The notes under the pieces: generated by a model
Told to the model about the DNA's origin: nothing
The model's input: only the letters and a program-made list of their open reading frames with translations
Databases searched by the model: none
From: JAFDXJ01 sp038257845
GTDB taxonomy: Bacteria > Bacteroidota > Bacteroidia > Chitinophagales > Chitinophagaceae
Length of the DNA: 64,000 nt
Direction of reading: 5' to 3'
Assembly: GCA_038257845.1 (NCBI GenBank)
Contig: JBBSQL010000002.1
Span: 172,090 to 236,089 of the forward strand
Position numbers and translations under genes: made by a program
Part shown: piece by piece, positions 53,148 through 60,716 of the stretch
How the letters are laid out: each line of letters starts with the position of its first letter
How positions within the stretch are numbered: the stretch's first letter is position 1

Positions 53148-55787
53148 TTATTTACCGCCGCCCATGCCGCCGGACATATCTGTATCACCGCCCTGGTCTT
53201 TGGTATTTCTGCGCTTAAATAAATTTGCATCTATTTTTCCAAACCGGTAACTCAGATTTACACGAAGTACCTGTGGATCGCGGTAACGGGTAGAAATCTG
53301 CGTGAAATAGGGAGATTCGGAATACGTTTTATTTACTGCAGTTCTAAAAATATCATTCATACTCAATGATAATGAAAGGGTATTTGTTCCTTTAATTGCC
53401 CAGTCTTTTTTCAAGCCCAGGTCAAAACTGTAATTCGGGAAAATATATCCCTGTGTAGTTCCCAGTCCGCTGCTGCCAAAGAAACCGCCACGGCCTCTTC
53501 CGCCATTATCCGGGGGAAGAATTGTTTTTGCCTGGTAGTTTCCGGAAAACTGGATGGTGAATTTTTTTGGAAGACGTATATTATTATTCCATTTTCCAAA
53601 CCAACTTATTCTCTGGTTGCTCACATTTAATTGAGATGCTCCACCATTGATTATGGAATTATATAAATTCACATTGACCGTAAGATCCCAAATTTTAAAC
53701 AGGTTGATACGGTTTGTTAGTTCTAATCCATAAGACCAGCTATTACTTGCATTGGCATACGTATTAAAAACAACCGTGTCTTCAGGATTCAAAGGGCTTG
53801 GGCCAACATATTGAAAGCTGGTGATCAGGTCAGTTGTATGACGGCCATAAACTGTCGCCAGGAAATTCGAGTTATTTTTATAACTGATATTATAAGACAA
53901 TTCTCCCAGGTCTGTAAATTCAGGTTTCAAACCTGCATTACCCACACTTAAATTTTGCGGATCTGAATAATCAATGAACGGAAGTAACTGGAAGAAATTT
54001 GGCCTGTTGATTTTCCTTGAATAATTCAACTGTATATCTTGTTTATCAGCTAATTGGTAAGTGATGAATGAACTTGGGAAAAGGCTGATTGGAAAGTCCA
54101 CTTTAAAAGATGAATCTTTTCCCAGTAATGTGCCATTATAATTTGAACTCTCTGCCCGCAAGCCAAGCTGGAATCTGAATTTCTTTACTTTGAAAGAATA
54201 CGTAGAATAAGCAGCAAAAACCTGGTCTTTGAATTTATAATTACTATTAAGCGCAGGTACCGGTAAATATATTCCTGCAGAATCATTGTAAAATGATTGA
54301 ATGCTCATATTGTCGTTACTCCTGATAGCAGCCCGTACGCCAGCTTCCAGTTTCGTGTTTTCTGAAATTGGATTTTCATAATCCGATTGAATTACAAGAT
54401 AATCCGTTGTGCCATCACCTTCACTAATTTGCTTCACCGGTAAACCTTTTGGATTAGTGTTGGGGAAAAATGTATTCGTAAGATAATTCCCGGTATTTGT
54501 GTTTGAGCTGGCATTATAATTCACATCAGCAGTAATATCATGGCCGGATTTTGTAAAGTTGTGTTTATAACTTAAGCCATACCTGTTGCTGTTAAATGTG
54601 AATTGGGAATTGGATAGTCGTGAACTATAAGAAGCAAAATTATTATTGACAATAGAATCAATCACCTGGTCATCCAGCGAACTGAATTTTCCCTGTGCTT
54701 TGCTATAAGAAAATGTAAGTGTATTGCGGATATCAATTAAATAATCCAGGCTGGCACGTACATACGCATAATGACCAGTGGACGTGCCATCATCAGTAGA
54801 ATAAATATTCATCGGTGTATCAGATATATTATCCCTGTTGGTGATGGAATTGGAATTCGATTTACGCTGAAAATATCCTCCACTCAAGCTTAAATTTAAT
54901 TTATTGTGGCGGTAGCTCAAATCACCACCAAGACTTGCTCTTCCTTTGGAATCAACTCCTGCTCTTATACCACCGTTATAACCTGTCTTTATATTTTTCT
55001 TTAATACAATATTTAAAATGCCTGCACCACCACCGGATGCATCAAACTTCGCTGAAGGATTCGTAATAAGTTCCACTTTATCAATAAGGTCTGCTGGAAT
55101 CTGATCGTAAGTAAGCGTCGTCGGCCTGCCGTCTATAAATAATTGTGGTGTGGCATTTCGCATGGTCACTTTGCCATCTATATCCACGTTAAGTGTTGGA
55201 ATTTGCCGCATCACTTCTGTGGCAGTCTGTCCCTGGCTCATGATGTTTTTATCAACATTAAAAATTTTACGGTCAACACCCATTTCAAAAAACGGTTTTG
55301 CTGCAGATTGAATGGTTACGCCTGCCAGCGTGTTTTCGGTGGGTTCCATTTTTACATTACCCAGATCCTTGTCAATCATGCTCATTATCTGCATCATTTG
55401 ACCTGCCTGGTTGTCTGCGCTTTTATTACCTTTCATGGAAATACCAAAAGAGACTTTGGCAGAATTATCTGAATAACCAATGGCAGAAACATTCATATTA
55501 AATTCACCAAAAACGGGGATATTTTCAAGGCTGAAATCTCCGTTTGATTTGGTTAAAACAGTAGCTATAATTCCTGTTTCCATTTTTTTGGTTGCAGAGT
55601 CAAATTTTTCACCGGTCAGTTGCACAGAAGCGAGTTCGATGCCTTTATTAGTCTTGCTGTCCACTACTTTTCCATAAAAATGCCCTGCATTCATACCTTT
55701 TCGGCCGGACTGGCCACCACCTTGCGGGTATTGAGCCATTGTATGAAGTGCGCCGAATAAAGCAATAAAAGTTAATAATCTTTTCAT
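53148..55787 (-). CDS. Large outer-membrane receptor (TonB-dependent receptor/OMP_b-brl_3 family)
   Basis: An 879-residue outer-membrane protein: signal peptide (about 1-19, LHTMAQ), an N-terminal carboxypeptidase-regulatory-like domain (about 30-150), a plug-like domain (about 150-260, containing PTLNVDIDGKVTMRNATPQLFIDGRPTT and GGGAGILNIVLKK), and a long beta-barrel (about 270-850) with repeated aromatic strand motifs. The C-terminal tail after the barrel is Asp/Gly-rich (GGDTDMSGGMGGGK). There is no SusD-like partner gene nearby, so it is not a polysaccharide-utilisation locus. Ligand unknown. Confidence 0.87.
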   Translation of the reverse strand: MKRLLTFIALFGALHTMAQYPQGGGQSGRKGMNAGHFYGKVVDSKTNKGIELASVQLTGEKFDSATKKMETGIIATVLTKSNGDFSLENIPVFGEFNMNVSAIGYSDNSAKVSFGISMKGNKSADNQAGQMMQIMSMIDKDLGNVKMEPTENTLAGVTIQSAAKPFFEMGVDRKIFNVDKNIMSQGQTATEVMRQIPTLNVDIDGKVTMRNATPQLFIDGRPTTLTYDQIPADLIDKVELITNPSAKFDASGGGAGILNIVLKKNIKTGYNGGIRAGVDSKGRASLGGDLSYRHNKLNLSLSGGYFQRKSNSNSITNRDNISDTPMNIYSTDDGTSTGHYAYVRASLDYLIDIRNTLTFSYSKAQGKFSSLDDQVIDSIVNNNFASYSSRLSNSQFTFNSNRYGLSYKHNFTKSGHDITADVNYNASSNTNTGNYLTNTFFPNTNPKGLPVKQISEGDGTTDYLVIQSDYENPISENTKLEAGVRAAIRSNDNMSIQSFYNDSAGIYLPVPALNSNYKFKDQVFAAYSTYSFKVKKFRFQLGLRAESSNYNGTLLGKDSSFKVDFPISLFPSSFITYQLADKQDIQLNYSRKINRPNFFQLLPFIDYSDPQNLSVGNAGLKPEFTDLGELSYNISYKNNSNFLATVYGRHTTDLITSFQYVGPSPLNPEDTVVFNTYANASNSWSYGLELTNRINLFKIWDLTVNVNLYNSIINGGASQLNVSNQRISWFGKWNNNIRLPKKFTIQFSGNYQAKTILPPDNGGRGRGGFFGSSGLGTTQGYIFPNYSFDLGLKKDWAIKGTNTLSLSLSMNDIFRTAVNKTYSESPYFTQISTRYRDPQVLRVNLSYRFGKIDANLFKRRNTKDQGGDTDMSGGMGGGK

Positions 55788-56108
55788 TTAATTAAATTAT
55801 GCTGCAAATTTCTACCAAAACATTCGTAGTTGATATTGATAAAAGGATAAACGGCAAAAGAATAGCTTGATTTGCCGTGTTTTATGTTTTTGTTAGGAAA
55901 TGGAAATGCCCTGGTATTGTATAAATTTTTCTTTCTAAGAAAAAGGGATTTCAAATATTATTTTTTGCAAAATCCTATCGAATTATTTTTGAAACAAGCG
56001 GTGAAGAATTTTGTCAAAATAAAATGGCTATTCATAATTATATGAAGTAGAAATAGACGAAAATAAAAAACCGCCGGGATTTTTTATTTGTCCGGCGGTT
56101 TTATTTGG
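55788..56108. other. Gene-poor region between outer-membrane receptor and tRNA-His
   Basis: This 321-bp stretch contains a perfect inverted repeat ACGGCAAA / TTTGCCGT at 55851-55858 and 55871-55878, and an open frame of 53 codons (55884-56045) that is rich in Phe, Lys and Leu and resembles random AT-rich sequence. A TAnnTTTG element (TATTTTTG) is at 55984-55991 on the plus strand, with TTTG only 16 nt upstream, and the tRNA terminator lies at the right end. A small transcript here is possible but unproven. Confidence 0.4.
56061..56104 (-). terminator. Terminator for tRNA-His (probably bidirectional)
   Basis: Arms AAAACCGCCGG (56067-56077) and CCGGCGGTTTT (56092-56102), 11 bp with a 14-nt loop. 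On the minus strand the tail is TTTTTTATTTT, a strong T tract, placed just 5 bp after the end of the tRNA. The plus-strand tail (TTTTATTT) could work the other way. Confidence 0.75.
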
Positions 56109-56183
56109 GGAGATTGAAGGGGATCGAACCCTCGACTTTCAGGACCACAACCTGACGCTCTAACCGACTGAGCTACAACCTCC
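56109..56183 (-). tRNA. tRNA-His (GUG)
   Basis: A complete 75-nt cloverleaf. Anticodon loop TTGTGGT gives anticodon GTG (histidine). The T arm has GGTTCGATCCC. The acceptor stem is 8 bp if the encoded extra G at -1 is included: GGAGGTTG pairs with CAATCTCC with one G-T pair, giving the G-1:C73 identity pair that tRNA-His needs for HisRS recognition. No CCA is encoded. Single-gene transcript. Confidence 0.93.
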
Positions 56184-56288
56184 GTATATGGTTATATAAA
56201 ACCGCGACAAAAATAATTTAAAACGGTTAATGTTTCAAAACAAAGTTTTAATAAACCCTGAAATACTTGTTAATAAGGAAGTACGGGA

Positions 56289-56318
56289 TTTGAAACTATT
56301 TTATTTGACTTATTTTTG
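56289..56318 (+). promoter_or_regulatory. Promoter for the tail-specific protease gene
   Basis: TTTG (56289-56292), 18-nt spacer, TATTTTTG (56311-56318): both elements are exact matches to the Bacteroidota consensus. The predicted transcription start falls at or just after 56324, the first ATG of the gene, so the transcript is leaderless or starts translation at ATG 56348. Confidence 0.65.
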
Positions 56319-56323
56319 AAAAT

Positions 56324-58486
56324 ATGTTTAAAAAAATTTGCAAATTTATGATTAGTAAAAAAGGGCTTCCTTTCCTTCTTGTACTGGTTTTCAGTATTAT
56401 TTTCTTTGCTTTCAAATACAATGCAGCGGAATCTAGCCCGGATGCCCGCCAGCAACAACTCTTAATGGCCATCGGCAATATCCTGGTACAAAAGCATTAT
56501 GATCCCCAGTTAATCAATGATGATTTTTCAAAAAAAGTTTTTAAGGAATACATAGAAAATACAGATCCTGAAAAAACAATTTTACTTAAAGAAGATATCA
56601 ATGCACTTAAAGTGTATGAAACAAAAATTGATGATGAAATCCATGGCGCACCACTGGAATTTTTTCCCGCTGTTTCTAATATTTATTTTAAACGCGTGGA
56701 TGAGATCATTGCTATTTACAGGGATATTTTATCTAAACCATTTGATTTTTCTGCCAATGAGCAGGTGCAAATGAACCCGGACAAATTGGATTATCCGGCA
56801 AATAATACGGAGCGCATAGCGAGGTGGCAAAGCAAGTTGAAATATGCTACACTCACGCGTTTTGCAGACCTGCAGGAGCAGCGCGCTAAAGCAAATGCAA
56901 AAGATTCCATGGCTACAAAAACAGATGCGCAACTTGAAAAAATGTCAAGGGACAGGGTGCTTTCTGCACTCGACAGGTTTTATAGCCGCATTAAAATAAA
57001 GCTCACACCAGATGAACAATTCAATGCTTTTGTAAATACCATTACACAGATCATGGATCCGCATACAGAATATTTTCCACCTGTGGAAAAGCGGGCATTT
57101 GATGAAGAAATGACAGGCCGTTTTTACGGAATTGGTGCTCAACTGAAGCAACAGGATGGTCAAACTACAGTTGTTAGCCTTGTAACAGGAAGCCCTGCCT
57201 GGAAAAGTAAGGAAGTGGATGTAAATGATGTGATCACAAAAGTTGGGCAGGGTACAAATGAACCCATTGACGTGACTGGTTTTGAACTGGAGGATGTAGT
57301 GAAATTAATCCGGGGAAATAAAGGCGCGGAAGTAAGAATCACTTTCAAAAAAGCAGATGGCACGACAAAAGTTGTCTCACTGATCCGAGATGAAATTGTA
57401 CAGGATGAGATCTTTGCAAGAAGTACAGTGATCACAGACGGCGATAAAAAGATCGGTTATATTTTCCTGCCGGAATTTTATGCCGATTACCAGCGCCCCG
57501 ATGGAAATAAATGTTCGGAAGATGTTGCTGCCGAAGTAGTAAAATTGAAAGCCGAACATGTTGATGGAATTATACTCGACTTAAGAAATAATGGTGGCGG
57601 ATCTTTATATGAAGTGGTAAGAATGGTTGGTTTATTTATTCCTTCAGGCCCTGTGGTACAGGTGCGTGACCGCGATGGAAAACCACAAAGCCTGAATGAT
57701 GATGATCCATCCGTTTTATATGATGGCCCTTTAGCAGTGATGGTTAATGAACTGAGCGCATCTGCTTCAGAAATTTTTGCCGCGGCTATACAGGATTATA
57801 AAAGAGGACTCATCATTGGCAGTACTTCCACATTTGGTAAAGGAACAGTTCAAAAAACTTTACCACTTGGCAAGCCAACTGATTTCATGACAGGTGCCAC
57901 AGAATATGGCGCTTTGAAATTGACTTTTGAAAAATTCTACCGGGTTGATGGAGGATCTACTCAGCTCAAAGGCGTGGCTTCAGATGTAGTCATTCCCGAT
58001 ACGTATGAATATTTAAAACTGCGTGAGAAAGATAATCCTGATGCATTGAAATGGGATGAAGTGCCACCGGCTACTTATGGAGTATTGATGAATCCGGATA
58101 CATTTTCAAAAATCGCGAAAGAAGCAAATGGCATGGTTGCCGGCGATAGTGCGTATAACGTCATAAAAAAGAATACACTCTTATTGTCCAAAATGTCTGA
58201 TGCAAAAACAAACCTGGGTTTAAAAGAATATAAAGAAACACAGGCCACAATAAAGGATCTTGTGAAAGCGGATGATAGTATGGGCAGGCTGGCAGCCCCA
58301 ATGGATATGAAATTCATGGCTGTTGATAAAAATAAATATTACGATAACCCCGATACGAATAAAGCCCTGCGTTACCAGGAATGGCTCAAATTCCTGCAGT
58401 CTGACAGGTATATCAGTACTTCTGTAAAAGTGTTGAAAATAGCTGCGGCAAATAAAAACACGCGGGTGGATGTTTTACAAAACTAA
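56324..58486 (+). CDS. Tail-specific (C-terminal processing) protease, S41 family
   Basis: A 720-residue Prc/Tsp-type serine protease. An N-terminal membrane anchor (about 10-32) exports it to the periplasm. A PDZ domain (about 255-345) precedes the S41 core, which has the catalytic Ser in NELSASASEIFAAA and the catalytic Lys in FGKGTVQ. It degrades misfolded or tagged envelope proteins. The DUF3340-like C-terminal region (about 590-720) is present. The start may be ATG 56324 or ATG 56348, given the position of the promoter. Confidence 0.92.
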   Translation: MFKKICKFMISKKGLPFLLVLVFSIIFFAFKYNAAESSPDARQQQLLMAIGNILVQKHYDPQLINDDFSKKVFKEYIENTDPEKTILLKEDINALKVYETKIDDEIHGAPLEFFPAVSNIYFKRVDEIIAIYRDILSKPFDFSANEQVQMNPDKLDYPANNTERIARWQSKLKYATLTRFADLQEQRAKANAKDSMATKTDAQLEKMSRDRVLSALDRFYSRIKIKLTPDEQFNAFVNTITQIMDPHTEYFPPVEKRAFDEEMTGRFYGIGAQLKQQDGQTTVVSLVTGSPAWKSKEVDVNDVITKVGQGTNEPIDVTGFELEDVVKLIRGNKGAEVRITFKKADGTTKVVSLIRDEIVQDEIFARSTVITDGDKKIGYIFLPEFYADYQRPDGNKCSEDVAAEVVKLKAEHVDGIILDLRNNGGGSLYEVVRMVGLFIPSGPVVQVRDRDGKPQSLNDDDPSVLYDGPLAVMVNELSASASEIFAAAIQDYKRGLIIGSTSTFGKGTVQKTLPLGKPTDFMTGATEYGALKLTFEKFYRVDGGSTQLKGVASDVVIPDTYEYLKLREKDNPDALKWDEVPPATYGVLMNPDTFSKIAKEANGMVAGDSAYNVIKKNTLLLSKMSDAKTNLGLKEYKETQATIKDLVKADDSMGRLAAPMDMKFMAVDKNKYYDNPDTNKALRYQEWLKFLQSDRYISTSVKVLKIAAANKNTRVDVLQN

Positions 58487-58502
58487 ATTTACTTAACTTA
58501 TA

Positions 58503-58537
58503 AAAAATGCACGCGCAGAATTGGCGTGTATTTTTTT
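58503..58537 (+). terminator. Intrinsic terminator after the protease gene
   Basis: ATGCACGC (58507-58514) pairs with GCGTGTAT (58524-58531), including one G-T pair, with a 9-nt loop, followed by seven T residues. It lies 20 bp after the stop codon. Confidence 0.7.
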
Positions 58538-58579
58538 GCCTGTATTAAAATGATTCCCTACTTTTAATAAAATCAAACT

Positions 58580-59311
58580 ATGCGATCAACGCTTCTTGCC
58601 ATCATATTGGGCATTTCATTTATCATTGCCATTGCCATTGCTGCCAATGCCTATAAATTTCGTTCCACAACGATGGATACGATTGTTGTAACAGGTCTGG
58701 CAGAACAGGATTTTTCCAGTGACCTGATCGTGTGGAATGCGACATTTTCCCGGAAATCTTATGATTTAAAAACTGCATACACTACCTTGAAAGAAGACGA
58801 AACCGCTATTCGGAATTATTTACATACGAAAGGTTTAAATGACAGCAGCATCATTTTTTCATCTGTTGATATCGCTAAAGATTTTGATTATAAACAAGAC
58901 ATCAATGGCAGATCTTTGGGCGCTGTCTTTGCAGGTTATACATTAAGTCAGAATGTAAAAGTGGAATCGAATGATGTTGACAAAATAGAAAAAATTTCGC
59001 GCGAAGTAACAGAGCTTATACAAAATGGTATTGAACTTAATTCCGCGCCACCATCCTATTACAACACACATCTCACACAAGTAAAAATGGATCTGCTCGC
59101 CAAAGCCAGTGCCGACGCGAAAGCACGCGCAGAAACCATTGCCAAAAATGCCGGCAGTAAATTGGGCGATATGAAAAAAGCAACCATGGGTGTTTTCCAG
59201 ATCACTGGTAAAAACAGCAATGAAGATTATAGTTTTGGAGGAACATTCAATACCAGCAGTAAACAAAAAACTGGTTCTCTTACGATACGTATGGAATTTT
59301 TAGTGAATTAA
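58580..59311 (+). CDS. SIMPL domain protein
   Basis: A 243-residue exported protein with an N-terminal anchor or signal (about 1-25, MRSTLLAIILGISFIIAIAIAANA). The SIMPL (DUF541) domain follows: IVVTGLAEQDFSSDLIVWNATFSRKS, and LLAKASADAKARAETIAKNAGSKLGDMKKATMGVFQI is the typical core helix and loop. SIMPL proteins act in the periplasm or cell surface and are linked to oxidative-stress or signalling roles in other organisms; the exact role is unknown. Probably monocistronic, 25 bp before the FkbM gene. Confidence 0.85.
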   Translation: MRSTLLAIILGISFIIAIAIAANAYKFRSTTMDTIVVTGLAEQDFSSDLIVWNATFSRKSYDLKTAYTTLKEDETAIRNYLHTKGLNDSSIIFSSVDIAKDFDYKQDINGRSLGAVFAGYTLSQNVKVESNDVDKIEKISREVTELIQNGIELNSAPPSYYNTHLTQVKMDLLAKASADAKARAETIAKNAGSKLGDMKKATMGVFQITGKNSNEDYSFGGTFNTSSKQKTGSLTIRMEFLVN

Positions 59312-59336
59312 AATTCTTTATTTTTTTCAAAACAAT

Positions 59337-60089
59337 ATGATTTTTTCTTTCTCCCGTGCAGCCAGTTGTATAGATAAATATGGTTTGTGGAATGGTCTTA
59401 TAATTTATTTTAAATTAAAGTTTAACCGGCTTAATGATATTCATGTTCCCGGAATTTTATTTCCCATTACACTTAGAAAAAACACCTCTGATAAAGCAGT
59501 ATTTGACCAAATTTTTTTACATGATGAGTATGCGTTAGAATTTTCATATACTCCAAAAACAATTATAGATGCCGGCGCAAATATTGGCTTGTTTACGATT
59601 TTAATGAAAAACAAATTTCCGGGCGCAACTATGATAGCTATAGAACCTGATGCGGAAAATATGGATTTACTTAAAAAAAATTGTAAAGATTATTCCGATG
59701 TAAATCCAGTGCTGGCGGGCATTTTGAGTGAAGACTGCAATTTGAAATTGATTGATGAAGAGGAGCGTGGTAAGTCCGGCATTATGGTAACACGTGGCAA
59801 TGAAGCTGATTCGATAAAAGGAATTTCAATAGATTCGATAATGACAACATTCAACATTGAAAAAATTGATATTCTGAAAATAGATATTGAATGCAGTGAA
59901 AAAGAATTGTTTCTAAAAAATTATGAAAACTGGTTGCCTAAAACAAAAATGATCGTCATTGAATTGCATGACTGGTTAAGTCCGGGTTGCGCAGAAATAT
60001 TTTTTAATGCAGTTCAAAAAACCATTAAAAATTATCGTTATTCAATTTGTGGCGAAAACACGATTATTGAGAATCTTGACCTGCAATAA
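59337..60089 (+). CDS. FkbM family methyltransferase
   Basis: A 250-residue SAM-dependent methyltransferase with motif I IIDAGANIGLFTI (DAGANIG at 78-84), the FkbM-type IDSIMTTFNIEKIDILKIDIECSEKELF acidic segment and a late IELHDWLSPG. FkbM enzymes O-methylate sugars or polyketides. Acceptor unknown. It ends 15 bp from the convergent PAP2 gene. Confidence 0.86.
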   Translation: MIFSFSRAASCIDKYGLWNGLIIYFKLKFNRLNDIHVPGILFPITLRKNTSDKAVFDQIFLHDEYALEFSYTPKTIIDAGANIGLFTILMKNKFPGATMIAIEPDAENMDLLKKNCKDYSDVNPVLAGILSEDCNLKLIDEEERGKSGIMVTRGNEADSIKGISIDSIMTTFNIEKIDILKIDIECSEKELFLKNYENWLPKTKMIVIELHDWLSPGCAEIFFNAVQKTIKNYRYSICGENTIIENLDLQ

Positions 60090-60104
60090 TCATTCAGTAT
60101 AATT

Positions 60105-60695
60105 TTATTTCTTAAATATTTTTTTGGAAAGCCAGTTGCTCAGCAATGCGCTTCCTGCACCAACAGCGGCACCTGCAATTACATCTGTGGGATAATGTTC
60201 GCCCAAATATAAACGCGAATATCCAACACTTGAAGCCCATAAATAAGCGGGTACAATCACATACCATTTTTTACATTCCAGTGTAAGTGTCGTGGCAGTT
60301 GCAAATGCCATTGACACGTGGCCCGAAGGAAATGATTTTCCAATGTCGGATCTGTCATACGGATAAATAAAACTATATTTTTCATAAGGCCTTTCCCTGT
60401 TAATGGAATATTTTAAACCTTCTGTAATTACCAGGTTGATTGCCAAAGCGCCCGCGGCCTGCCAGCCTTCCTGCTGTAGTTTTTTATTTTTATCAATATA
60501 ACCAACTATCAGCAAACCCACTGGTAATGCGCCACTCACGGGATATACGGAAGAAGTGGTGGCAGTCCAAAACCCTGCTTTTGGATTTTGCGGGTTGATA
60601 TTTTTTAATAAATTAATGTCCCAGTTTTGTGAATATGTTGGAGTTATAAAAAAAGAAGACAGAGCGATAATAAATACTGAAATAATTTTTTGCAT
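60105..60695 (-). CDS. PAP2 superfamily phosphatase
   Basis: A 196-residue membrane phosphatase with a signal or anchor at 1-22. The three catalytic blocks are KYSINRERP, SFPSGHVSMAFA (nucleophile-assisting His) and SRLYLGEHYPTDVIAG (catalytic His and Asp). Such enzymes dephosphorylate phosphatidate, undecaprenyl pyrophosphate or lipid A. It starts 21 bp after the end of valS on the same strand, so it may be transcribed with it. Confidence 0.88.
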   Translation of the reverse strand: MQKIISVFIIALSSFFITPTYSQNWDINLLKNINPQNPKAGFWTATTSSVYPVSGALPVGLLIVGYIDKNKKLQQEGWQAAGALAINLVITEGLKYSINRERPYEKYSFIYPYDRSDIGKSFPSGHVSMAFATATTLTLECKKWYVIVPAYLWASSVGYSRLYLGEHYPTDVIAGAAVGAGSALLSNWLSKKIFKK

Positions 60696-60716
60696 GTAGT
60701 TTTTTTAATGATGGGT

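Noticed and set aside
53148..55787. SusC-like receptor of a polysaccharide-utilisation locus
   Set aside because: There is no SusD-like lipoprotein gene or glycoside hydrolase nearby, and the barrel resembles the OMP_b-brl_3 type.
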